A stretch of 64,000 nucleotides of DNA from Linanthus parryae (taxonomy: Eukaryota > Streptophyta > Magnoliopsida > Ericales > Polemoniaceae), in assembly GCA_023055425.1 (NCBI GenBank), contig JALGPY010000004.1, forward strand, positions 64,875,718 to 64,939,717, in the 5' to 3' direction. The notes beneath the pieces are model-generated. The model did no database searches and was not told the DNA's origin. It saw only the letters and a program-made list of their open reading frames with translations. The translations under genes and the position numbers were made by a program. Position 1 is the first letter of the stretch; each line of letters begins with the position of its first letter. Positions 1-11,121 of the stretch are shown one piece after another.

Positions 1-1526
1 TTGCATTGGATGCATGAATTGGTGAGTTTGAGAAATTTTAGGATCTTAGATCTAGGGTTTGGGCATCCTTGGGGAAGAAGGAGTTCTCCCAAAACAAGGA
101 AACAACCAAACTTGGGCACCAAGCAAGGGAGTTGTTTTGGAAACAACTCCCTCAAGGAGGTTCGGCCCCCCTAGGGACCGCCCCCCCTTGCTTGCCGCCC
201 AAGCTTGGCCGCCCTAGGGGCCGGGCGGCCCTAACCCGCGGGCCTAGGCTTGTGGGTTTTGGGCCGGGCCGGCCCTAGGGCCTTATGGTTCACCTTTTGG
301 GCCCGGGAAATTTGATTGTTGGGCCCATGGACCGTTTTAACCCTAGAAATCCTAAAATCAATTAAAATTGACCAAGCGCGTTAAAATTGGATTTTAACTG
401 TTTATGTGCAAATCGCATGGTGATTGGATATGGCCTTAGGATGTGGTTTGATGTGGATGTTTAATTTTGGGGTTTGGTTTTACGGCCTGCGAGCTGATCA
501 ATTAATTGTAATAATTAATTAGGGTTATATGGCCTTCGTGCCATTTTTTTTCTCAACTTGTGAGATTTATTTTATTTAGTATAGAAGTTAGCTAGTGCTA
601 GATAAAGTAGATTGTTGGCCAAGATTGAAGAAAATAAGCCCAAAGCCAAAGAAGCCACAAAAGATGGAGCATGGAGCATGGAGCATTCCACAAGACTATG
701 AAGGATGGACCAAAAGATCAAGACGCATGGAGATGTGTTTGTTTAGGGTTCATAGATAATTCCATTGGCTTGGAATTATCTTAGTCTAGAAAAGGCCATA
801 TCCACATCACGTTTAATTTCTGTTTTTGTGGTTGTTTATTTTATTGTCTTATTATTTGTGTGGTTAGTGTATGGATGATGCATGCAATTAGGATAATAAG
901 ATAATTAGACAACCCGGATCTATTATTTGGAGTTGTGCCCAAACTCAAATAGATAGATTAGTTGATATTGATCAACAAAACAATTAAAATTGAATTTAAA
1001 ATCCCTCAAAATTCAAATATTGTGTTCTTGCCTTCTCGTTATTTAAACACTCATTATCATCATTATTTATCAAGTTCGTGCGTGCCAAAGCATGGTGACT
1101 TGGTTCATAATGATGGAATGCGATGGCACGTAACAATGTGCAATTGTTTAGATAAGAGGTTGAACACAACTAGGCTATTACTTTGATTAAACCTAGAGGC
1201 AATCATTTGGGATTATCCATATGGATGGATAAATAAGAAGTTATTTGCCCAATTGAACCAAGAGTTGCATATGGGATGCAACTGGAATCGTTCCTACCTA
1301 AAGTAGTCAAATTATGGGTGACTTGCCAAAGCAAGCTCATAAGGAGATGAAAGATGGATCTTGGCCCACTAGAAAATATAAGGATATTTTCCGCATTAAT
1401 ATCTTGAGGGTTATTAATCCGTAGAAAAATAGTGGGAGCTATATTTGATAAACTAGTCATGATTAAATATAGTCAAAAATTCACAAATACTAAAACTTGC
1501 GTATTTTCTTTTTTGTAGAATTCCAA
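1..1526 (+). mobile_element. Angela-type Ty1/copia element: internal leader upstream of gag
   Basis: Untranslated leader between an off-window 5' LTR and the gag ATG at 1527. It is assigned to the copia element because gag-pol follows directly, and because long leaders are known in the Angela/BARE group. No primer-binding site is visible, so the 5' LTR and PBS must lie left of position 1. Bases about 150-300 form a very GC-rich stretch with CCTAGG and GGCC repeats, unlike the AT-rich remainder. Short ORFs here have no recognisable product. Confidence 0.7.
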
Positions 1527-4500
1527 ATGGCAAACAACTCATCGAGTTCACAACATTCCCTACGATCTGTCCTTGAGAAGGACAAGCTCTCTGGAACCAA
1601 CTTTCTTGATTGGTACAGAAACTTGAGAATTGTTCTCAAGCAAGGGAAGAAACTGTACGCAATAGAGGAGCATGTTCCAGAAGGTCCAGAGAACCAAAAA
1701 CCTGCTGCCTTAAAGGCGTATCAAAGCGTGTTGATGACGCTAATGATGCGGCCTGCCTAATGCTTTGCACCATTACTTCTGAGCTTAAGAAGCAACACGA
1801 AAACATGAATGCTGTCGATATGATCGAAAATCTAAAGCAGCTCTTCCAAGAGCAGACGAGTGTAGAGAGGTATGAGGTCTCAAAGGCACTGTTCAAATGT
1901 CATCTGGCAGAAGGGAACCCGGTGGGACCCCATGTACTCCGAATGATCGGGTACTTGGAGAATCTCGCCCGACTGGGGTTCCCGGTCGGCCAAGAGTTGG
2001 CAACCGATCTCGTGTTGCAATCGTTGCCCGAGAGTTATGGACAGTTCATTATGAACTATAACATGAACGAGATCGTGAAACCACTGCCAGATTTACTCAA
2101 CATGTTGAGGACGGCTGAACAGAGCATCAACAAGGGTAAGGGCAAGGCCATAATGATGGTACAGAAAGGAAAGGCAAAAGGTTTGCCTCTTCCTCCAAGG
2201 GTAAAGGCAAGTCAGTTGCCAAATCCAAGGAACCTGCCCTTAAGCCTGTTGGTGGCATTGCCAAGGCCGTGACTAAAGGTGAGTGTCACTACTGCAGTCA
2301 GCCTGGACACTGGAGGAGGAACTGCCCAAAATATCTGGAGGATAAGAGGGTTGGAATAGTGATTCCACCACCACCAGGTATTTTTGTTGTAGATGTCAAT
2401 TTAACTGTCTCTACATCATGGGTATTAGATACTGGATGTGGATCTCATATTTGTCGAAATATGCAGGATCTAAAGAGAAGTAGAAGATTGGCTAAAGGAG
2501 AGGTAGATCTGCGCGTTGGGAATGGAGCAAAGGTTGCTGCGTTGGCCATAGGCGTGTGCGAGCTATCTCTGCCTTCAGGATTAGTTTTAGAATTAAATAA
2601 TTGCTATTTTGTGCCTGCTATGAGCAGAAACATTATTTCTATTTCTTGTTTGGACAAGGATGGTTTTATTATTTCAATAAAGAACAATTGTTGTTCCTTT
2701 TATTTAAATAATATTCGCTATTTTTGTGCGCAATTATTTAATGAACTTTATGTCCTTGATCTAAGTAATCCTGTCTACAACATTAATACCAAGCGGATTA
2801 AAATAAATGATTTAAATCCTGCTTATTTATGGCACTGTCGTTTAGGCCACATAAATGAGAAACGTGTATCTAGACTCAATAAGGATGGACTACTAGACTC
2901 ATTTGATTTTGAATCATATGAGACATGTGAGGCTTGTTTATTGGGAAAAATGACAAAGTCCCCTTTCAATAAGAAAGGTGAGAGGACGAGTGAGCAATTG
3001 GCGCTCATACATACCGATGTGTGTGGGCCATTTGCCACGCCTGCCAGGGGTGGTTATGTCTACTTCATTACATTTACTGATGATTACAGTAGATATGGAT
3101 TTGTGTACCTTATGAGGGCAAAATCCGAATCCTTTGAAGTGTTCAAAGAATTCAAGAATGAAGTAGAGAAGCAACTTGGCAAAAGTATCAAGGCCCTACG
3201 ATCGAATCGTGGAGGAGAATACTTGAGCCAAGAGTTTGACGACTATCTTAGAGAGTGTGAGATCGTGTCACTCCACCCGGAACGCCACAATGGAATGGCG
3301 TGTCCGAGAGGAGGAATCGAACCCTATTGGATATGGTTCGATCTATGATGTGTCAAACCGATCTTCCATTGTCATTTTGGGGCTACGCTCTATTAAGTGC
3401 AGCTTTCACCATTAACCGTGTTCCATCTAAATCAGTCATGAAGACACCATATGAGATGTGGAGTGGGAGGCGTCCCACACTGTCGTTCATGAGGATTTGG
3501 GGCTGCGATGTCTAAGTAAAACGTTTACAATCAGACAAGTTGGGGCCAAAATCGGATAAGTGTAAATTTGTGGGGGTACCCTAAGGAAACTAAGGGATAC
3601 TACTTCTACAATCCAACCGAGAACAAAGTGTTTGTTGCTCGGACCGGCGTGTTTCTAGAAAGAGAGTTTGTCTCTAAAGAAGCAAGTGGGAGGAATGTAG
3701 AACTTGAAGAGGTTCAAGAACCACAAATCACTGAACCGATTATGGAACATGAACAGGAACCACAAGCAGTTGTGGAGCAACCTGTTCAGGTAACACAAGA
3801 GCTTCGTAGACCTAGTAGAGTGCGCCAGGAACCCGAGAGGTATGGACTTCTCGTAACCGATTCCGGTGACACGATGCTCATACATGATGAGCCTACTACC
3901 TATGAGGAGGCCATGAATGGCCCAGACTCTCAGAAGTGGCTAGAAGCCATGAGATCCTAGATGGAATCCATGTATACCAACAAAGTATGGACTTTGGTGG
4001 AACCACCTGATGGGGCGCGGCCGATAGGGTGCAAGTGGGTCTTCAAGAAGAAGATCGACATGGATGGTAATGTGATTACCTATATGGGCCGATTGGTGGC
4101 TAAAGGATTCAGACAGATTCATGGTGTTGACTATGATGAAACCTTTTCACCAGTCGCTATGACCAAATCCATCCGAATCCTACTTGCGATTGCAGCATAC
4201 CACGACTATGAGATTTGGCAGATGGATGTCAAAACAGCATTCCTTTACGGGAATCTCCTCGAGGACGTGTATATGATACAGCCGGAGGGTTTTGAGGTTC
4301 CAAAGCAAGCCAACAAAGTCTGTAAACTGCAACAATCCATTTATGGATTGAAGCAAGCTTCTAGGAGTTGGAATTGACGTTTTGATGAAGTGGTCAAAGA
4401 GTTTGGCTTCATCAGAAACGAAGATGAGTCTTGTGTCTACAAGAAGGTTAGTGGGAGCTCTGTAGCTTTTCTGGTCTTGTATGTGGATGACATACTACTC

Positions 4501-5460
4501 ATTGGAAACGACATTCCCATGCTGCAATCTGTGAAAGATTGGCTAGGAAAGTGTTTCTGAATGAAGGACTTAGGGGAAGCAGCCTATATACTCGGTATAA
4601 AGATCTATAGAGATAGATCTAAGAGGTTGCTAGGCCTAAGTCAAAGTACATATATTGACAAGGTGTTGAAACGGTTCAACATGCAAGATTCCAAGAAGGG
4701 ATTCTTGCCCATGTCACATGGAATCACTCTTTCAAAGAGTGGTTGTCCTTCCAATGAGATTGAGAAGGAACGCATGAGTAGAATCCCCTATGCCTCGGCC
4801 ATAGGATCTATCATGTACGCCATGTTGTGTACTAGACCATATGCCTTGAGTATGACAAGCAGATACCAATCCAATCCGGGTGAGAGTCACTGGATTGCAG
4901 TCAAGAACATCCTAAAGTACTTGAGAAGAAATAAGGATGCTTTCTTGATATTTGGCGGTGAGGAAGAGTTGCGTGTAAGGGGTTACACTGATGCAAGCTT
5001 CCAAACCGACAGAGATGACTTTAGATCACAATCGAGATATGTGTTTTGCCTGAATGGAGCAGCGGTGAGCTGGAAGAGTTCCAAGCAAGAGACGGTAGCT
5101 GATTCTACAACAGAGGCTGAGTACATTGCTGCAAATGGCGCAACAAAGGAGGCTGTTTGGATCAGAAAGTTTGTTTCTGAACTTGGTGTTGTCCCTAGCA
5201 TTGCGGATCCAGTCGAGTTGTTCTGTGACAACACTGGGGCGATCGCGCAATCAAAGGAACCAAGATCGCACCAGAAGTCCAAGCACGTGCTCAGGAAGTT
5301 TCATCTGATTCGAGATATTATCGATAGAGGAGACGTTCGTATATGCAAGATTCCTACAGATGATAATCTGTCAGACCCGCTTACGAAGCCTCTCACGCAG
5401 TGGAAGCATGAAGGGCACACTAGGAGTATGGGCATACGAGATGCGCCAGATTGGCTCTAG
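1527..5460 (+). pseudogene. Ty1/copia gag-pol polyprotein, Angela-like, multiply broken
   Basis: Degenerate copia polyprotein in the order gag, protease, integrase, reverse transcriptase (RT), RNase H. Gag starts at ATG 1527 and shifts frame near 1700-1760 and again near 2180. A CX2CX4HX4C zinc knuckle lies at 2284-2325. The protease DTG is at 2428-2436. The integrase HHCC region is at about 2832-2950, and core acidic residues occur in 'HTDVCGP' and 'FTDDYSR'. The frame breaks near 3297 and at 3513-3567. In-frame stops are TAG 3958-3960, TGA 4375-4377 and TGA 4558-4560. The RT YVDD box at 4480-4491 is intact. RNase H shows YTDASF, TEAEY and CDNTGA. Relative to the copy at 52297-53719, three residues (D-V-S) are missing from 'TRP(DVS)YALSM'. 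The element cannot move itself. The clade call rests on the LTR start. Confidence 0.93.
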
Positions 5461-5474
5461 TGCAAGTGGGAGAC
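5461..5474 (+). other. Polypurine tract of the copia element
   Basis: Purine-rich tract (TGCAAGTGGGAGAC) between the pol stop codon and the LTR start TGTTGG. It is the expected plus-strand primer site. The same motif sits next to the LTR of the second Angela copy, inverted at 52283-52296. Confidence 0.75.
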
Positions 5475-6907
5475 TGTTGGAATAGATGCCCTAGAGGCAA
5501 TCTAGTTTAGTATGAATTATTTGTGGCTAGAAATTCATTTATTATTTATTGGATATTTAATATAATGAAGTCCTTAGATTTACAATTGTGTTGTTTATCT
5601 TAAATATCCCTAGTCAAGCATAATGATTAATGGGACAATCATCTATAGACTAGTATGGTGTTGGATGGATATGGAGATATCACGATCCAACACATAGGTG
5701 TGCATTAGGGAATGTTGCACTGGATTGACCCATCTCCGAGAAGGCTACATACACGTTATGTTGAGTCACAAGCGCTTCTCGCGGTGCAATGGTATTGTCA
5801 TCCTTAGACTTGAAGTCACTAGATATTCTAGTTGTGGATTATTGTGATCTTGGTAGCGTTAAACGCTACACCGTAACTGGGTAGTTATAAAGGCGTGTAC
5901 TGGATACAATAAGAAGCAAGCTTAGAGATCGTAGTGGACGTAGATAGAATTTGTCCCTCCCACATAACGGGAGCAAATATCCTAGGCCACTCGAGGGATA
6001 GTGCTTATAGAATGTCTGGCTAGACTCAAATAAATCAATATGGGATATTGATGTTATTTGCACGAATAAGGCTATTCCCATGGATCGAGAAACTATGGAT
6101 TGGATATACGAGTGTGACTTGTATGTCTCGTGTCCAATCCGGATATAGAGACAAAGGGATGAGACAATTACTTGTACAAAGGTTGTCAAGATGACTATTC
6201 TATTAGTTGGCTAGAATGGATGTTTTGCTAGAGACCGCTCCATATTAGCAAATAGTTGCTACCAACTAGATAGAACCTATGGGGTCACACGCTATATAGA
6301 GTTGAACTAGATTTGGGAATTAATTAATTGGATTAATTAATTAGAAGGATCACTTTGCAAACCCTTGCAAACTTAGTAGGGACTAATTTGCAAGGAAGGG
6401 ACTAAATTGAATTCTAGTAGGACTAGAATAAGTCCTTTAGGTAGTTGGCAAGGAGTTGTTGGACTATATAAAGGACCTTCCTTCCTTCCTTCCTTCCCAC
6501 ATAACTTATGCTCATTAAGTGAACATAACAAGAGTGGGAGAGAACAAAAGGAGAGAGAGCAAGCAACAAGGAGGCCCGACCGCCCCCTTGCCGCCGCCCC
6601 GTCCCCGTCGGCCAAAGGAGGCCAAGACCCTCCTTTGGGTCTCGTTTTGCGTGATTTCTTCTTCCTCTTCCTCTTCCGGGATAGCACCAGGGAGTTGGGA
6701 GATCTAGGATCAACTCTAGGCGTGGATCAACTATAGAGAACGTGACACAATTCGCGTTTGAAGTCATCAAGGAGAACCCAAAGGGGTGTTTATGATTTCT
6801 AACCCTTACCATCGTTATGTCTCTTGACTTGTGATCCTTGGAGGGTTTTGCATGGTTTTATGTTTGATTATGCTTCCGTTGCGCGATCCATGAATCAAAA
6901 CCCTACA
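5475..6907 (+). repeat. 3' LTR of Angela-type copia element
   Basis: Begins TGTTGGAATAGATGCCCTAG and ends near CCCTACA. The start closely resembles the Angela/BARE/WIS LTR family of plants, and the homologous LTR lies inverted at 50873-52282. The length is about 1.43 kb. A TATA-like 'actatataaagg' occurs near 6463-6474, consistent with an LTR promoter. A C/G-rich patch at 6570-6640 matches the GC-rich patches usual near the RNA start of these elements. The 3' boundary is judged by comparison with the second copy. The target-site duplication cannot be tested because the 5' LTR is off-window. Confidence 0.85.
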
Positions 6908-7740
6908 CTACTTCTCTACCTCAAGGATTAGATTCCTGCAGGATTTTCAACTCAATTCTTATTATCAAAAGCTAAGTCCTAGAACTCAAGTACAGAGAGT
7001 TCCCTTACTATGTTACAGCTTGTGGTTTTCCCTAACCTGTCTAGTACCTGCTCTAGCTAACAGATTAACTAAGAATTCTCTATTTTTCACTTTGAACAAT
7101 CCTTGAGAATGAATGTAGAAATAATACATGATCTACCAATATAGCTCTATACAGAAGAACACTTAAGAGTAGAAAACTGCAGTGAAATGCAGTGAACTTC
7201 TGTAAATGGATTGGAAGAGATGAAGAACTTCTTTGATGCTTGTCCATCCAGAATACTTTCTCTGTATTTGTCCGTTGAGTATTTTGTCTTGTTGCTTCGA
7301 ATTTGAGCTCTATAAATACTTCAAACAGCTCTGCAAATCTCCCCAGATTTTCAGCAACAACCTTCCTATTTTGTAGGCAACAGAGTTTGACTACTTTGAA
7401 ATCTTCTCTAACGGTTGAATGATCACAATCTTCAGATCTATTGATGTAATCTTTCACTTAACCACTATGAGAAGCTGTCATACACGTCTGATTGATCACA
7501 GGATCAAAGTATTCAAGTGTTTCCAAATCTGCAGCAATTTAGTTTAGGAAACAATCCTGCAATACTTAGAAACAAAATTTCCTACATTATCATGGTCAAA
7601 CAGATGATATATTATGATTAGAAACATTTTATAACAATGTGTCTTTCATCATCTAATAACAGATAATCAAACTTGAAGGAGAGATAGTAAATCAAATCAG
7701 AAAGTTAGCAGAAAAACTCCCCCCCTAGGAATATGCACTC
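6908..7740. other. Unassigned, possibly LTR-like, intergenic DNA
   Basis: No gene recognised. The stretch contains a TATA-like 'ctctataaatac' near 7310-7321 and a pyrimidine run 'ctccccccctag' near 7718-7729. Read on the - strand the latter resembles a polypurine tract, so part of this could be an old solo LTR. No terminal pair or duplication was found. Confidence 0.3.
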
Positions 7741-7752
7741 ATGTTAAGCAGT

Positions 7753-7849
7753 TTCAAGGCTTTGAATCCAGTTTCAAGGCCTTGAAAATAGCCAAACTAT
7801 TTGCAAGCCTTTGAAGATGATTCAAAGCTTTGAAAGCTGATTCAAGGCC
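7753..7849. repeat. Array of 14-bp palindromes, core TTCAAGGCCTTGAA
   Basis: Five related copies at 7753-7766, 7773-7786 (perfect palindrome), 7801-7815, 7821-7834 (perfect palindrome with AAGCTT core) and 7841-7849 (half), spaced about 20-28 bases. They precede the RNase H ORF by about 90 bases. The function is unknown. Dimeric protein-binding sites or an element's structural repeats are possible. Confidence 0.6.
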
Positions 7850-7932
7850 AAGCTATTTCAAGTCTTGCACAACATGAGCTTTCAAGTAAGATACACAGAA
7901 GCTCCAAAGAAGATCTAAAGATATTTTTCACG

Positions 7933-8607
7933 GTGATTTATACAATTTGGATGGCGCGAAACAAAAAAATATTTAATGAAGCTCCCTACAATTTTGAAAC
8001 AGGGCATATCGATATAATGAACAGGGTCAAGGAACTTGCAGAAGTCGAAATGGAGAAGACGAAATCTGTTACGAAGACTAGAAGCAGCTGGAGGAAACTG
8101 GAGATGGGTTGGGTTAAGGTCAACGTAGATGGAAGCTGGGAACACGATACAGATTTAGCTACGACAGAGGTGGTAATTAGAAATGATGGAAGCTCTTTTA
8201 TCGCCGGTATCTCCATGCATTCTGGAGTCTGTGGGTCAGCGAGAGAATCAGAAGGCTTAGCCCTCCTAGATGGAGTAGAGTTTGCTACTGCTATGGGATT
8301 TATAAGGGTATGGTTTGAAGGTAATGCCAAAGTGTTGGTTGAGGAATTTGCTAGAAGAAGAGAAGGGATGAATTCGACAGATTATACCGAAGTTGAGGAC
8401 GTTATTGAAGAAACTCTTATGAAGATGGGAAGCTTTGTCGAGTGGAGGCTCTCTTTCGTGCCCAGAAACAACAACACAGTAGCACACCAACTTGCAGACT
8501 TCCAAAAAACCACCGAGGAGGATGCTAGTTGGAATGCTTTGCCTCCGGAGTGGCTTAATCTAGTTCTTGAAAGCGATGTAATTGCTAGTTTGCAAGTTTT
8601 GTCTTGA
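7933..8607 (+). CDS. RNase H-like (RVT_3-type) protein, LINE-derived fragment or stray domain
   Basis: A 224-codon uninterrupted ORF. Residues about 5-20 (WMARNKKIFNE) resemble the linker before the RNase H of plant L1-type LINE ORF2. Residues about 58-195 form an RNase H-like domain with VNVDGSW (first catalytic D), ESEGLALLDG (E), and a late 'FVPRNNNTVAHQLAD' motif. The expected third acidic residue (ESD in relatives) reads E-G-N, so catalysis is doubtful. Such domains occur at the 3' end of plant LINEs and as free genes. No LINE reverse transcriptase is readable upstream, so this is most likely a 5'-truncated LINE copy, although an open frame of this length is notable. The ATG at 7933 is simply the first in frame. 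Confidence 0.6.
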   Translation: MIYTIWMARNKKIFNEAPYNFETGHIDIMNRVKELAEVEMEKTKSVTKTRSSWRKLEMGWVKVNVDGSWEHDTDLATTEVVIRNDGSSFIAGISMHSGVCGSARESEGLALLDGVEFATAMGFIRVWFEGNAKVLVEEFARRREGMNSTDYTEVEDVIEETLMKMGSFVEWRLSFVPRNNNTVAHQLADFQKTTEEDASWNALPPEWLNLVLESDVIASLQVLS

Positions 8608-9658
8608 GTTTTAATGAATATTTGTTCAAGAAAGCTAAGAGAAGATATTTGAATACCAGGTGAGAAACCGGCTCCAACTTAATCTATATTTCAAACATTT
8701 ATTTTAAGATTGGTGAAATATACTGCAATTTGAATATCTCTTTACATATTGTTGACCCTCCTCATATAAAAAAAAATGCTAAATTTTTATTATAAATTTT
8801 GGTGTAAGCTTAGTTGTTTGGGTTGTTTGTGTGAAATACCTTCACCACGGACAATGAGTTAGTGAATAATAACATGGTTTCTTTCTTCGTTCTTGATTAT
8901 TCCATGCCTCACCACATTTTAGTCTCCTATTTTATTTTTTACTGTTTCAGATTTTTGGTATGTTTTTTTTAAACATAATATTGTAGTTTCTCTAACTTAC
9001 CGTAAAAAAATAAAGGCAGCACACTTAAAAGGTTAGATTGGTGGGGTATTCAAGTAAATGAATTGACAAAAAGATGCCTTTAATAACTGGACTCTGCAAA
9101 GAGGATCAATTTATTGGGACGTAATGAGTATTTAATAAAACTATTTATATCCTTTGTTTAGAGTCGATGTTCCATGGTAAAAATTTAATTTGTTCCGTAG
9201 ACATTATTACTGGTGAAGCAATCTTATCATTTGTTTAGTGTAGTGTCGTGGGGCACGGACAATCCCCTATAACTAGATAATACATTATATTAAAACCGGA
9301 TCAAAATGCAGTTTCGCCCAGATTCGGGTCGTTCCACTTTATAGAAGAAAACGGAAAGGGAATTTCACAACAATGATCAAGATCGCTCAAATTAAACAAA
9401 TGGACTTAGAGAAAGGAACTAAATTCAAATAATACATAAAAGTTGTGTTTTGCATTTTGCATAAGGTGTCTTACCCCAGCAATGTCATGTAAAAATTATG
9501 TAAAATATTATTTTTCATTTAATTTTCATTCAAACACGTGCGACTAATGAATTGTGGATGAGAGAGAAAGATAAATTGTAGGAAATCATTATCATCATAT
9601 AGAAAATGTAGGAGAAAAGATGGAGAAAAATAAAAAAACACGTCTAAAAATATTTACA
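8608..9658. other. AT-rich intergenic DNA, no gene seen
   Basis: No coding potential, RNA gene or clear element end was found. Homopolymer A and T runs are common. Confidence 0.5.
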
Positions 9659-9948
9659 GAACCAACTGTCCTCGCCAGGTTTGGCGAGACTTTTGCATGT
9701 TTTGCATTTTGCCACCCGTTATGCATGTTCTGTTGGAGTCCTATTTTATACAAAATCCTTCATATTTTGAATAACTAGTATTTTTTGCATGATCTATCAG
9801 AGCATCTCCAACAGAACATGCAAATCAATATTTTATGAAAAATATAAAGAAGTTCGTAAAAAATAGTACTCCAACAGTACATGCAATTTGGGAGGCAAAA
9901 TACAGAACATGCAAAACCATCACCAAGTTTGGCGAGGATGATTGGTTC
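9659..9948. mobile_element. Foldback MITE with about 55-bp inverted arms
   Basis: The left arm starts GAACCAACTGTCCTCGCCA and the right arm ends TGGCGAGGATGATTGGTTC. The arms (about 9659-9715 and 9893-9948) are imperfect inverted copies that include TTTGGCGAG and GCATGTTTTGCATTTTGCC-like segments. A second inverted pair lies inside (TGTTCTGTTGGAG against CTCCAACAGAACA). Weaker symmetry continues outward (AAAATGTAGGA), so the true ends may be wider. No ORF; superfamily not assigned. Confidence 0.6.
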
Positions 9949-9995
9949 ATGTTTCCTATTTTTTCTCACCCAATTTTCCTACATTTTGTACATGA

Positions 9996-10750
9996 CTAGG
10001 GGATGACCCGTGGCCGAGGCCACCACCCAAAAAAAATCGTAGTGTATGGTTCCCATACCCGGATATTGTGTAATACCCCTAATTTTATAGGGATTATTAG
10101 TTAATGTTTCCTAAACTTTATTATCATTTTTTTGAAAGGAAATATTATCATTCTTTCTTTTTTTTATTATCATTTTCTAAACTTGAAGGGTGTGTAATAT
10201 AATTTTCATAACTTATTCATACTCCAAAAACATTTTAGTAAACTTTCCTTCTCTTATGGTGCACCCATTGCTCCCAAACAATTTTCATAACAACTCTCTC
10301 CCTCCTTACCAGTGTTTAATTATCTAGGGTTGTTGGTTTATTTTTATTTTTATTTTCAAAACTCATGTCCTAAAGTAAGTGAGATCGATGGTTGAGGTTG
10401 ATTCAATTTAATGGCTGAAAAAAAGTCAATCGCTCTAATTTATAGAATAGATGATAACCATGTTCCTACAATTTAGATTTCTCTTTCATCAACAATTGAT
10501 CATTTGCACGTGTTGTGAGTGCAAAATTAAATAGAAAAAAATATTTTGCACTGTTGGAGTTGGACATCTACATAATAAGCTGCTATGGGGAATAAGCTAT
10601 TCCCAAAATGTGACATGTGGAATAGCTTATCCCCACCATATCCTAGAGACCAAATACTTTATAAAAATAAGTTAAAAAAAAATTCTAAAATATTTTGAAG
10701 ATAAAATCTTCTTCTTTGGGGTCGTGCCCTCGGCACGTGATATGCACTAG
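9996..10750. mobile_element. Helitron-like element or pair of inverted Helitron-like 3' ends
   Basis: Left: CTAG at 9996-9999 followed by a hairpin GTGGCC-GA-GGCCAC (10010-10023). Right: a hairpin CGTGCC-CTC-GGCACG (10723-10737) followed 9 bases later by CTAG (10747-10750). A short GC hairpin just before CTAG at an A/T junction is the usual Helitron 3' end. Here it appears at both ends in opposite orientation, so this may be a twin-ended element or two truncated copies. The interior is AT-rich and non-coding. Confidence 0.4.
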
Positions 10751-11121
10751 TCTTTTACAAAATGCAAAACAACACTTGACACCCTCCACCTGAACATGAA
10801 AATTGTGACAAAGTTGGAGGCCTAAAAATGAAATAAAACAAATAGCACCAACATCCCCAACCAAAAGAAAGAAAGAAATAAGTCAGAACAACCATCATTA
10901 TCATCATCAAAAACCAAAATCCAAAAGAGAGAAAGAAAGTTGCAGTAGCAGGACGAGAGACTGATGATTGAGAACCATGATCGATTCGCTTCTCACCGTT
11001 TCTTGCCGTTACATCACATTAATGGAGTCACCGTAGAATCAGACAGAACCCGCCAACCTCTCTCTCGACCCCGTTCGTTGATTTGACATCCGAGTTTCAT
11101 TTTCATATCCCATCTTTCGCC
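10751..11121 (+). promoter_or_regulatory. Likely promoter and 5' UTR of the YTH gene
   Basis: The sequence just upstream of the YTH-gene ATG. It has A-rich and GAAAGAAA runs near 10861-10940, then a more GC-balanced stretch with CTCTCTC at 11061-11066, typical of plant 5' UTRs. No confident TATA box. The transcription start cannot be placed by eye. Confidence 0.4.

Noticed and set aside
6407..6812. Overlapping ORFs of 60-129 codons on both strands
   Set aside because: They fall in the copia LTR at its GC-rich patch. No similarity to proteins recognised.
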